Shown here: positions 52,001-64,000 of the stretch, in pieces
How the letters are laid out: every line of letters starts with the position of its first letter
Position numbering within the stretch: the stretch's first letter is position 1
Assembly (NCBI GenBank): GCA_000697055.1
Contig: JNDT01002329.1
Location: 62,001 to 126,000 of the forward strand
DNA: 64,000 nt
From: Saksenaea vasiformis B4078
Taxonomy: Eukaryota; Mucoromycota; Mucoromycetes; Mucorales; Saksenaeaceae
Direction of reading: 5' to 3'
Program-made: the position numbers and the translations under genes
The notes under the pieces: model-generated
What the model saw: only the letters and a program-made list of their open reading frames with translations
What the model was told of the DNA's origin: nothing
Databases searched by the model: none

Positions 52001-55000
52001 TCAGCTTACTAAGCAACGCGCTGTATGGCCTTACGATCGATCGCTGATCTTCCGTTTCTGGATTTTACTTTCCGCATCGGCTTCGTATCGCTGCTTTCCC
52101 ACTTGTCGATATCTGGAAATGGACCTCGTATCCGAGTTGCTTATCGCCGCATATAGGTGAAGGAAAAGTCTATAAGTTGTTTTTAATGCAGAAAGTATCT
52201 CCACGGTTTTGAAATTCCGAGTATGTGCTTTCTCGTTCTCAGAAAAAAATAATTTGCGAGCTTTTTGTGGTCTAACGCGGAAATAACGCCAAAGCAAGTA
52301 GCTGTTGACACAGAGTGATTGCCGCTGGGGAGGATTCTCCTGAACAGGGCATACTCCATTCCATGAGCTGGAAGGCAGACTCATCTGGGAAGCTTACGCA
52401 AATACTGAGTGCATGAACATGACATCTCGAGGCATACTGCTCTCCTTCGACGCCATCGTGTTGAATCTGCCGTGCTCATCGACAACGCTATCGTGTCCAT
52501 CGTAGTAAAGAATTGAATCCTCGCTTTGGCATTTCAAATCGCGAGACATATAGTGATGTAGGAAAGAGAAAGCAGATGCTTCTGTTTGTTCGAATCCAGT
52601 GTGTAAGAAAGCTAACATAGACTGCGTGTTGGATACACCATATGAGTTTTGATATGGTGTATAATAATTAGGTTCCTAGCAAGTCTATAGGTAGCAAAAG
52701 AATATATCGCAAGAGATCACACTACGAGGGATATGTCGGACGGGGATATATTGGAAAAGGTACGAAATAAGCAGAAGGATGGAAAGAATACACAGGCTGC
52801 ATAATTATATCGATATCACGGAGATAAGATACGCGGCCAGATGTGAATGGAAGGCCAAGTGCTTATACTCGCTGGGCAAAAGTTGCACATCCCCTTCATC
52901 AATCAATATTCTTTGAAGAGGAGTACGATGAATGATGGTGATGAATAAGAAACCAATGTTTGATTAGACAATACATCACTATTGTTATTTTCTGCGTTTT
53001 TCGCAGCCTCGCTTTGTTTATCTGAAGAGATAGAAACAGGATAGGAACATATTATAGAAAAGGACAAAGGCGCTATGGTGCCAATTGAAGGAGGGGGCGT
53101 GAGCAACATGATTACTGAACTACCGTTTACGCTACCTTAAATAAAACCTTGCGTCCCTGAAGAGTCAAGTTTTCGCTAACGAAGAACTGAATATGTGACC
53201 ATCAGTGCATGCATTTTTCGTCAGAAGATTAATTAACTTACGTGGACTCGTTCTCTCCAGTGGAAGCAAACTTAATTCGAGCAGCATAAAAAATAAGTCA
53301 TGGTTAGTAAACGAAATAATACTTGGATGACATTTTACTTAAGCCCCGAAGGGTAATTCCCACCCATTGAAGCGGTGGAGGTGGCGAAAGGTGGGGCGAC
53401 CCTATGGCTTGGGAGCGACCACGTTTGAACGGTCTGCAGAGGACTTGAAGTGATACATCGTCTGGCGAATCTATTGTGACAGATGAGCGATACTGAGCGT
53501 CTGTGACAACGTTTACGTACTTTAGGGGTCGGCATAAAGTATCAATACGGGCGGACGTCCAGAAGTTTCATAGATGTGAGATTGTTTTTCGAATCAAAAG
53601 ATGACGAATAAATATGCAACGTCTGAGCGGCCGCCGATGTTCTAAGAAATATGATTGATTGAAATGATCGCCGCTGTACGATAGCACAAACACTTCTAAA
53701 AGGACGCATTCATTTTATTTAGAAGGGGTCATTTGAAAGAAATGACGTGTGATGTACGAACACGCAGCATTTACTAAACCCTCGGATGTTCCGATGAGAC
53801 ACAACCATCCTCCACGGGGATGTTTGTACCAACAGAGCCAAAGAAAAAAAAAGGAAAAAGGAGCCTATTCTCAACATGCCCTTTCCATGAGACGGTGAAA
53901 TCCTGTTTCTGATACACCGTTTGTATGAGTCAAACGAATCCGATCGCTACTTTATTTCCGGCATAAAGTCAATACCAGTAAGTGTGTTATTAAGGACACT
54001 CCATCAGTCGGATTTTATGCAAAACCACTCTGTGTCTCGTAATATCTGCGTCATTAAAAACAATCTGAAGTCAAATATTAACTGTTGCTTTTGACATGTT
54101 TCGCTACTAGTCTTCTTGAATACTTCCACCATTAAAACCTTCCAACTTCCGGCCTCCACCGTTCGCAGCGCTCCAACAATACGAAGAACATTGTATTCCA
54201 TCAATCCTCGGAAAGAAAGAAGCGGATCGTTTATCTCAGAAGCTTTTGATTTTGAGGAAGCTGGAGTATCCCATTGGAGTGTCCCAGCGATCCCCTTACC
54301 AGTAATGCCACTGATTGGATGCTTGGTGAGGAAAATCCCGCTTCAGCGTCGAAGGGAGAAGCACTGAACGATGTCCGGAAGTGCGAAGCAATGCGCCAAC
54401 TGATGCTGGAGCTCTGGGAAGAGCAGTGAGGTCAACAAAAGGCTGTCCTGCTTGAGAAATAGCTGGAGGCAGTTTTCGTGCACTGGCGCGATACTTACGG
54501 AACAATCTATGGTGCAAAAATAATATTTGTACCACGCAATCAAGCTACACTCCTATATATATCCATTATCACAAAGCTAAGATAACATAGAGGATAGTGG
54601 TGATCCGCAAAAGTTTGAGCTCTTGGCAGGATGCATTCAAACTATTCTGGCTGTTAAGGTGTCTTGCGATATCTATTTATTGATTCATCATCTGTCTCTT
54701 AATAGAGAGAAAACATTTTTCGGCAAAAGCAATTCATGGTTCTAGTAAATATAGCCTGTGCTGACAGCGACACTGCCTTAAGCGATTTGGGAGAAAAAAA
54801 AGCAGACGACACAAAGGCTTATGAAGAAATGTATTGCTGAGCTGTCTAGTATACAAATCTATACGTAGGAAGTAAACTAAAACGATATACGAGTGTTAAC
54901 GGGTAGTGTACATTTTTACGCATTGACGTGTGTAAAGTATCATTTATTGAATGTTGCGTTTGCAGGAGAAAAGTGGTATCCCTACGTCCAGCGAGTGTTT

Positions 55001-58000
55001 TGGAGTTCTCAATTTCTTCCTATTCGCCAATTCTGTTTGCAGATTGTTCGTCTTCCCCTTTTGAAAATCTGCCTCATCACATAAATAGCAATTGAACGCT
55101 TCTGTTGATAAAACAAAAGTCAGTTGTTATCCCCGATTTGTGCTCCTAGCGTTCACACGGCTATATCATTAGAATCTACATAGTTTAAGCTGGGTAGCCG
55201 TCCTAAAAGAAATCCATTATGTTTGTTGACCATTTTTCACTTACCTTAGCATTGCATCCAAACATACGCGATGGATGACGCTAATTCAGATAATATTAAC
55301 CAATTTCACAGACAAATTGCATATGAACAACTCGCCCCAAGAATAACAGAATCTCGCCACATATCTTGTCCTTCTGGCTATGCTGGATTCAGCCGACTAT
55401 AGTCATATATGAGAGCTTTGGAGGAACTCTGTTAGCAGTCCTATTAATGCAACTACAGTTGGTTCAGTATTTGAAATTGGTCTGTTTCAGCCACAGATTG
55501 ACCCCCTCTAGACTTATCTTTGCGCCAGGCAATGTATAACACGATGAGTCCAGGCGCCGTGTTAGTCACAAGTATCTCTGGTTGACGTTGGAGGTCTGAT
55601 CAAGCGATTTATATATGCAATTTATTTATGTCATTGAAACATCGGTTATCTGTCCAATTCTATTATGATAAAAATGGACGGATCGCCTGAATAAAGAATG
55701 TAATGCATTGAATTCCTTTTGTAGTCTATATCATCCTCGGTAGTGAGATAATCAAAGATGGGATATACCATATTACATACTACATATAAGTTTGACCTAT
55801 AACAAGATGAAGCATTCCTCTTGGAATAATGCACTGCGAGAGTCGTCTATTCCGGCATCAATTGAAGTTACTGTTGAAGTGATAATATCAAAATCAATTA
55901 AACACTCATGTCTCGCGTTTGATGTGTGTGATCCGTCGGGCAGAAATCGGGATAAACTATCGCGAAACTGTTTTCGACTTGGACTCAAAATGATCACAGC
56001 AGTGACAAACAGTAATATGCGAACCATCATAGAAAGGATGGTCAATTGAGAATCCTTGTCCTCACATGCCGCACATGTCTCGTAGAAATGCATAAACCAA
56101 TAGTTCACAAGCCATCACAACATCTGATTTGCTAAATATAGCGTGTGAACGACTTCGCCGGAAGTCTGCAAAAACATTATAGGCGTCATTGGGTTAAGAT
56201 CGTCCGTGTGTTTCGATAAAGCCGCTTCGATTAATATTAGTGAGTAACTCGCCAGGGGATATTGCCATTGGATGGATGCGTTATATTACTCGGTTACTAA
56301 ATGCGTTAGCAGATTGTAGGAAAAAAGGAAGGTCTTCTACAAGTGTTTCGGCGAAGCACATTAGTCTGTATATACAGACTGTCATAGCAGTACGTAACCA
56401 ACAGCTTAGGGTAAAGCATAATACGAGGGCACCAGTTTATAAATCTACATCATCGTGTATAGGGCATCTAGCACAAGATCCACAATGCGACTCTCCTGCA
56501 AAATGTTTACTTTGGAGGCTTTTGAACAATGGAGCTGTTATCCAAACAGATATCGGAGTTACTGCGTCGCTGCGTAGCACCTTATGACGTTTCGAATCTT
56601 AGCATTCCATTTTATAGATCATTGCATGCACAAAATACAGCGTATGCAATTGTAGCACAAAAACGTGTCACCCCGGGTCTGTCCAGTGACTTTTGGGAAA
56701 ATCCAGGTACTCGGTGTTTTACGCACAGTTCAACATGATTCGTAGTCACTATTATGGGTACCACTGCACAATTGATCCATTAGCATGAGAAACATATGGG
56801 CATAATGAAACTCTTGTAGGCAAAGTACCCGTTTATGGTTCCAAATGCGTGTAGGAAACCTTTACAGATAATCAAGCCGATCAATGGCATTATGAAAATA
56901 TAAAAAAAATTTTCTTCGCAGTTACAGCGGGGAAATCAGAAATTCTGGAACTATTTATATGTGTCAGTTTTATATGGTTCACATAAGGGGTATCCGTGGT
57001 ATCTGAAAACGAAATTTAGTCCATCGGAAAAGAAGATCAGATGCATACAATTGTAGCGTGCGTGTGTGTTACCGTGGTGGATGTACATTGCCTTCGGGGA
57101 TTGAGCATATCTGAGTGCCATTATGCTTGATGTAGGTATGAGGCTTTTTTGCGTTTGACCCAGACGGCGCGGAGCCGATGCAGTCGTTACCATTTTGAGG
57201 AAAGTCGGGGGGACTTTGTGTCGTAAGAGGAATCTTATTTACTTCCATGATCTTCTGTTCTTTTACTTCCCAAATATGTATTACGCAACCAGAAACTTTT
57301 TTTGATTTCCAATTATCCGATGGTTATCCTTATCTATCAGGAGGGTTCGTTCTGTTTCACCACAATGTTCTGCCAATGGAAAGGTTAGAAACTGTGGATG
57401 TTCCCAAAAGGAAAAGCACGGGACATCATGGCCCGCGGAGTTAAAAGATAGTTGCTCAGTAAACAAGCGTGGTACCCAATCAGGTTAAGGCCATAGCAGG
57501 CAGAGCAATCTACAGCAGAGGTATTGGACCCTTTGCTGTCATGTGACTGGTTTCAGCTGGGCACCAGCGAACGATCACTTTTGTTCCGGACATTCTCAAG
57601 TTTCCATGATTGAAACAAAAGATGCGGAGATAATGTTTATAAAAGAGTTAGGAAAAGGGAACCGTGTGGGTAAACATTGCCTTTTCCGGTTCTTTCATAC
57701 TTCTCTTGATGAATCCTACTGATACCAACGGACAAGGAGCACAGAATACGACAATTAGCTTTGCGGATCAATCCCATGCCAAATACGAAGTTCAACAGAA
57801 TGAAAAGTCTGCCCAAAAACCATTGACCCGCAGTTCGACTGGTCAAAGCAGCTCTGATTTTGACACCAAGTCTATCAGAAGCGTGCTGATGCAAAAGATG
57901 AGCCTTGTCAAGCGCCGAGGAAAGAAAGAGGTTGAAGTGGTCGAGGGACCTCCTTACCACACAATGGACTTGGACACTGTCTGTCAATTGCTCAAGTCTG

Positions 58001-61000
58001 ATCTCTCCCAAGGTTTATCTGAGCAGGAGGTCGAAGCACGCCGTGAGCAATCAGGATTCAACGAAATGGAAGGCGAAGGTGGTGTCAATCCTGTAAAGCT
58101 TATGTTCAAGCAATTTTTCAATATCATGGTCTTGATCCTACTGATTGCAATGGTAAGATTCAAAAGCGGAACATCTTCCGGAATGAAACTAATTGTTACT
58201 TTTTTCAAGGTGGTCTCCTTTGTGTTTAAAGACTGGGCCGAAGGTGCAGTCATTGCTGCCATTATGCTTCTGAATGCGTTTGTTGGATTTGCGCAAGAAT
58301 ATAAAGCCGAAAAGACAATGGACTCTCTTCGCCAAATGGCTTCTCCCACCAGTCAAGTCATTCGCAACGGTGAATCGAGAACTGTACCTACTCGGGAACT
58401 AGTGCCGGGTGATATCATCATGGTAAAGAGCGGTGATGTTGTAGGAGCTGATGCCCGTATCATTGAGTATGTTTCATTATCTTGGTAAAATGTCAGATCT
58501 CACACAGCGCCTTCTTTGCATAGATCATTTAACATGGACGTTGACGAAGCACTTTTGACAGGAGAGTCTGTTCCTGTTAACAAAGTGTAAGTTTTGAGCT
58601 CCCTCTTGGAAACGCCATCTAAACGTTATTACCATCGGTAGAACGGATGTCATCGAAGGTGCAGAAGTGGCACTTGGTGATCGCGTGAATATGACATATT
58701 CTAGCACCACATTGACCAAGGGCCGTGGCAAAGGTCAGCTGAGAGACAACGATAATGTCTAGACTAACCCGTTTTGTTTGCTTGTTTGTTTGTTTGTAGC
58801 CATTGTCACTTCAATTGGTATGCAGACCGAGATCGGTAAGATCGCCAAGCGTTTGATGGACAGCGGTGACAGCTCCAAGACCCCCTTGCAGAAGGCTTTG
58901 GATCGTATGGCCCTTGTTCTCCTGGGTGTCGCTGTTATGTGTGTTATCATTGCGTTTGCTTCTGTCCGATTCCATATCAATGATATTGTGATCTTGTACG
59001 CTATCTCCACCTCGATTGCCGTTATCCCCGAAGGTCTTGTCGCCGTTGTCACACTGACCCAGGCCTTTGGTGTTCATGCTATGGCCAAGAACAAAGCATT
59101 GGTCCGTCGTCTTGTATCTCTCGAACTCTTGGGTGCCGTGACCAACGTCTGTTCCGATAAAACCGGTACCCTTACCCAGTCAAAGATGGTCCTTACGCGA
59201 TTTTGGAGACCTGACAGCGGCTATTATTCTGTCGGCGGTCTCGGTTTCAACGTGGTTGGCGAAATCAAATCTGAGGAAGACCAGGCTGTAGTAACAAGCG
59301 AAAACATGAACTACGGTATGAACCTCTTGGTCCATAATGCTGCTCTTTGTAATATGAGCGAGGTTATCCATGATAAGGAAAAGGACGAATGGCACGGCGT
59401 TGGTGATCCCACTGAGGTAAGTTATTCTTTTCCGACCCAAAAAAATCTTATCGCTAATGTTTCCAAAAATGGTTTAGGTTGCTCTTCAAGTATTTGCTCA
59501 CAAATTACACATGGGGAAACATTCACTGACAAAGTCCGACGATTTGTGGAGCTTGATTGCCGAATATCCGTTTGATTCATCTATCAAACGCATGAGTGTC
59601 ATCTGTCAGAGTCCCGATGGTGCCTATGTTGCCTTCTTGAAGGGTGCTACCGAGCGTGTCTTGGAACGCTGTGTCGGCATTCAAATGAGCAACGAAGGTG
59701 ATATCAAGTACATGGATCAACAGGCTCTCCAAGACTTTATCTCTCCCAAGGTCGAATCACTTGCTCGTGGCGGTCTTCGTGTGCTGTCTTTAGCTATGCG
59801 CAAGATCAAGTCCGAAGGACCTATTTCTGCCGATACTTTCCAGCGTGAGGAGATTGAAGAAGACATGATCTTTCTTGGTCTTGTAGGTATTTATGATCCT
59901 CCCCGCGAAGAATCAAAGGGCGCCGTGGAAAAGTGTCACCGAGCTGGTATGTGTAACATCAGTCCCAACTAGCTCCAAAGATTTTAACCGTAGTTCTTTC
60001 AAAGGTATTACCGTTCACATGCTCACTGGCGATCACGTCGCCACCGCTACGGCTATCGCTCGCGAAGTTGGCATTCTTCCAGAAAACTACGGTCTCGAGG
60101 ACCAGCATAGCAAGGAGAGCCATGATCCTTCACTTGTGATGCCTGCTCTTAAGTTTGACAAGATGTCGCCGGAACAAATTGATGCTCTGCCTGAATTGCC
60201 ACGAGTGATCGCCCGTTGCAGTCCCGACACCAAAGTCAAAATGATTGAAGCGCTTCATCGCCGCAAGTTGATCTCCGGTATGACAGGTGATGGTGTCAAC
60301 GATAGTCCAAGTTTGAAGGAATCCGATATCGGTATTGCCATGGGTCAAGCTGGTTCGGATGTGGCCAAACAAGCTGCCGATATCGTTCTCGTCGACGACA
60401 ACTTTGCTACTATTGTCAAAGCCGTCGAAGAAGGTCGACGTGTATTTGCCAATATCTCTCGTTTTGTTATCCATATGGTTTCCGGTAATGTGGGTGAAAT
60501 CACGCCCCTGTTATTGGGTCTCGTCTTTGTTGACCATACCGGCTATCCCGTGTTTCCGATGGCACCAATTCAGATCCTGTTCAACAACGTTTTAACCAGG
60601 TAAGGTTACTACCGTAATATTATTCCCACGATACTCACGCAGTCCCGTGCACAGTTCTCCTCCAGCCATGAGCTTGGGTCTTGAGCCTGTCCACAAAGAC
60701 CAGATGTTAGTTCCACCTCGCGGACCCAAGGAAGGCTTGTTCTGCTGGACCAACTTGATGGATATTATTTACTATGGTATCATGATGGGTCTCATTTGCT
60801 TCGCCAACTTTGTCGTCGTTGTCTACGGTTTTGGCACTGGCAATCTCGGTACCAACTGTAACAAGGAATGGAACGAAAGCTGTGACGAAGTCTTCCGTGG
60901 TCGTGGTACTCTTTTTGCCACAATGACCGTTCTGCTATTGCTACATGGTTTCACTTGTCGTGATCTTTACAATCCCACGTGGACTTGGAAAGCTTTTACG

Positions 61001-64000
61001 GGTCCTCAGAACAAGTACCTGTACTACAGTGTTGGTCTTGGCTTCATTTTGATGTTCATCGTTATCTACGTCCCTGGGTACGTTCCTTGAATGATCTCTA
61101 GATGTTTCATTGTTACTTACCTCATTTCCCTATAGTTTGAATACCCAAATCTTCAGACATGCTCCTATCACTTGGGAGTGGGCTGTTGTTGCTGTTTCTG
61201 TCGTTATTTACATTGTTCTGGTGGAAACTTACAAGGCTATTAAGAGAAAGTTCTTTCCTCGCAAGTCTTTGTAAGGGAAACATGCCTTTAGACTAGCATC
61301 TTGCTTCCATTTTACTCATCCCAAGTACTCATCGTCACCTACAACATATTCTCTCCCTGTCGTACTTGTAAATTTTCCTCAATTGTAGATTATTATAATT
61401 TTTTTAGGAGTAAACATTTGAATTAAAGATCAAGCTATTCAGTAATTAAATCACATAAGATCCTCATTCTTTGCTCGATCTGTCGCTACAGGTGGGTATA
61501 AGATTGTTCAGAAGACTCGTGCATTGGAAAGAAATATTCCTACTGCCTCTACCAGGATTAAGTACCTAGTTAACAAATAGACTTTTTAAGGTGGTAGGCA
61601 ACCAAACTGTTTGTACTTCACAGTGATCTATGTTACAAGCGACAGAATGAATCAGACTTACTTAGGCAGCACTTGAGATAGTTTATAGACGATATCTCGA
61701 AGACATTGTGACACCTGTAGTGAAATGAGAGACAACCGATATTGAGATACAGGAAGTTATTTGAAATCTTGGACCATAATGCTCGCAATATGTATGAAAA
61801 TTCCATTTGGAAAGCTTATACGTCCCGTGTAAGAAGAATCATGTTAGATGCCTTTTTTCTTTAAAAAAAAAAGAGAAAAAGCGCAGTATAGTCTCCAATG
61901 CATGAGGATTAATGGTATGAAAAGGCACTGGGCTTCTCCTTGTATTAAAAATCTTCGTAATCATCTATCAGCGCGTTAATAATGACGATGGCTTTGACCA
62001 AAATTTACCTTCAATGCCATTGATAGCATGTAACACAAAAAGAACCACATTAGAAGTAAACTGCATGCTGAAACCTTGGTAGAGTCCTTGCAGACCCCAT
62101 CCAGCCAGCATAGATTTTCCTTTCTTTTGCTTTCCCTTGCTTTTCCTTCGGCCTCCCTCTTCCTTCATGATACGATAGCAAGCATCTGTCATACCTGTGT
62201 AAGGCACAGGACGCAACGCGACCACACTCTCAAATCGCTTTTTTCCGGGCGTACGTGTCCTGATTTGACACTGTAGTCTCTTTCGAATAGTATCGAGAGG
62301 CAGGGTGATAAGAATCTCCAACGTATTCAAACTCAATTCTGCTAGACCGTACAGGAATGGCGAATCGTTCGCTGAGATTCGAAAAACGCGATCAATGATG
62401 AGTGGCGTCGTGTTTTGAAGTAATGGCGTGATGGTGTGATAGATGAGCGTCGGTACAAGGTTATGCGATAAATAAAGTCCACTTAAACCACCTTCTTCAC
62501 TCAAAATTGTGCGAAGTGCGTGCAGAGGACCCTTATATTTTCGTTGCAAAGGAGATGCCGACTGCACTATCAGACTATAGGTTGCCAGGTCAGTTTTGCC
62601 GACCGAGTTTGTGGCATTAAAACACGAACTTACCGTGTTCGGACCAACTCCAAAGGACTCAAAAGGAAACCTACTATCGCGTTGCTCGCGACAAGTGTCG
62701 CCAGATTTGGACCTGCTCGATCCAGATGTACCAACGGAATTGTATCATCATAAAGATCAAACATATCATTGAGAGAACCTTCCAAAGTTGGCTGAAGGAA
62801 CAAGTGCAGAATTTCATACAGCCAGTTGGTGTACTGTCCTTTAAATAACGAACGCCACCCCTCGTGTGGATGCTTGAGCAGACTTCCGATACCTTTCCAC
62901 ACGCCTCCCTCAATCGGCTTGATTTGATGACCAGGCCTAGTGCTGTCATCATAAACGCTTGTCCGCACGACGTATCCACTCTCATCTACTGGCATTTTGC
63001 GCCGAAATGCAGGATCATCGATATCGAGTGAAGGCGCCTGAAAAGGCGTACCTCCTGCTGAATATCGACGTCGGCCACGCGAGCGCTGATTTCCATAAAA
63101 CTCATATTCGTCTTCCTCCTCCTCCTCCTCCTCTTCTTCGGATGGCAATTCTTCATCGCTATTTATATCATCCTGTCAGAAACATATTAGTTACACATAC
63201 CATTATCTGTTCTCCCTAGATACCTCGGGGCGCGCTCCTTCCTCGGAAGTAGAAGCTACAACCTCGACATCCTCATGGGGCATGTACTGTACTTGCAGCA
63301 ACGTCTTTGAAACTTCGAACGGGCTACTAATAGCAGTAGTAAGATACTTCAACACGGTGAAGTTAATAAGTTCGCGTGCAGCAGCTTTTGAGTCTATCAA
63401 ATCATCGTAGTCCTGCGCGTAGTACGGTGCTGGCGCCGTCATATTGCTTGCAATGATCGAAGTGTAGTTGTCACTTGTTAGACCTGGAGTATAGTAGGGT
63501 CGCAATCCATTGACACCTCTTCCAGGTGCTGTTGGAAACGTCGCAAAAGGATGGCTCTGATCGGCGGGCATTGTTTTTGCTTTGGCACACAAACGTCCCC
63601 AGACAGTAAATTCGACGCACTTCTGTGAGCAAAAACGGCGGCACATGAAAAAAAAGGGTGAAATATTTTCCCGCTTGCTATAGTGTTCAGCGGGAAGTCG
63701 TCAAGACGTCTTCAGTAGAAAAACCCTGGAAGACCGTCTATTCATATTAGGAAATTGTATATTATGCTGTAAATTTCCTGAAGGTTTATTGTTCATCAAG
63801 AAATTAAGTTATCCGGTACTAACTCAAAGAATGATCACAGCTGAGAAAATGGAAAATGACCATCATAGCTTTAGTCAGGTATCAAAAACCGAAAACAAGT
63901 CAGAAAAAATGATGCACGCTTCAAGTGTTCTTTTGATCGATTTATGAGCTATTCACTAGTAGGTGGTGTTACTTGGTTCAAGTCCGCTTGATTGGTGGCA

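Overview
This is nuclear DNA of a filamentous fungus, most likely Mucoromycota (Mucorales or a close relative). The reasons: genes are split by many introns of about 40-75 nt with GT...AG borders and frequent TACTAAC-like branch points; there is an Argonaute; the stress ATPase belongs to the P-type IID group; and there are Sel1-repeat accessory genes of the sort common in Mucoromycota. No rRNA or tRNA gene and no intact transposon could be recognised. The species cannot be named from this window.

Layout. 1-850: coding-like relic, minus strand. 908-1554 (-): translation initiation factor eIF1. 2013-3860 (-): uncharacterised 558-residue protein with a short repeated motif. 5379-7198 (-): TPR/F-box/LRR protein of the Pof3/Dia2 type. 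7830-9895 (+): KAR5/Brambleberry-type nuclear fusion protein in 14 exons. 10888-17000: accessory zone with a Sel1-repeat gene that carries frame breaks, its decayed tandem copy, a 223-bp direct repeat and small genes. 17198-19954 (+): CPSF2/Cft2. 21056-24170 (-): KH-domain protein. 24300-27800: relics of a repeated gene family. 27847-29369 (-): proteasome regulator PI31, divergent from an uncharacterised 423-residue protein (29794-31065, +). 31494-33406 (+): threonine deaminase. 33400-36200: accessory, with the best-preserved member of the repeated family. 36442-39490 (+): Argonaute. 39967-40960 (+): J-domain protein. 41000-44900: decayed coding fragments. 45006-45950 (+): plasma-membrane syntaxin. 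46380-46480: GC-rich, possibly structured RNA. 47003-47976 (-): bHLH-leucine zipper factor. 48100-57600: gene-poor accessory zone with coding-like exons of unknown families. 57709-61274 (+): P-type IID cation ATPase. 61968-63570 (-): Ugo1-like mitochondrial outer-membrane carrier.

The housekeeping genes are functionally unrelated: translation, mRNA 3' end formation, RNA silencing, secretion, proteasome, amino-acid synthesis, mitochondrial fusion and ion export. They form compact islands of neighbouring genes. Between the islands lie AT-rich accessory zones. Their recurring content is a multi-exon gene family, mostly broken, whose last exons recur at least seven times on the minus strand. Together with the Sel1 gene pair this is the least explained part of the window. 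Exon borders given here were read by eye from splice signals and kept only where the reading frame stays open across the joins. For eIF1, the KAR5-like gene, Cft2, threonine deaminase, the J protein, the 2013-3860 gene and the F-box gene the exon lengths sum to whole codons.
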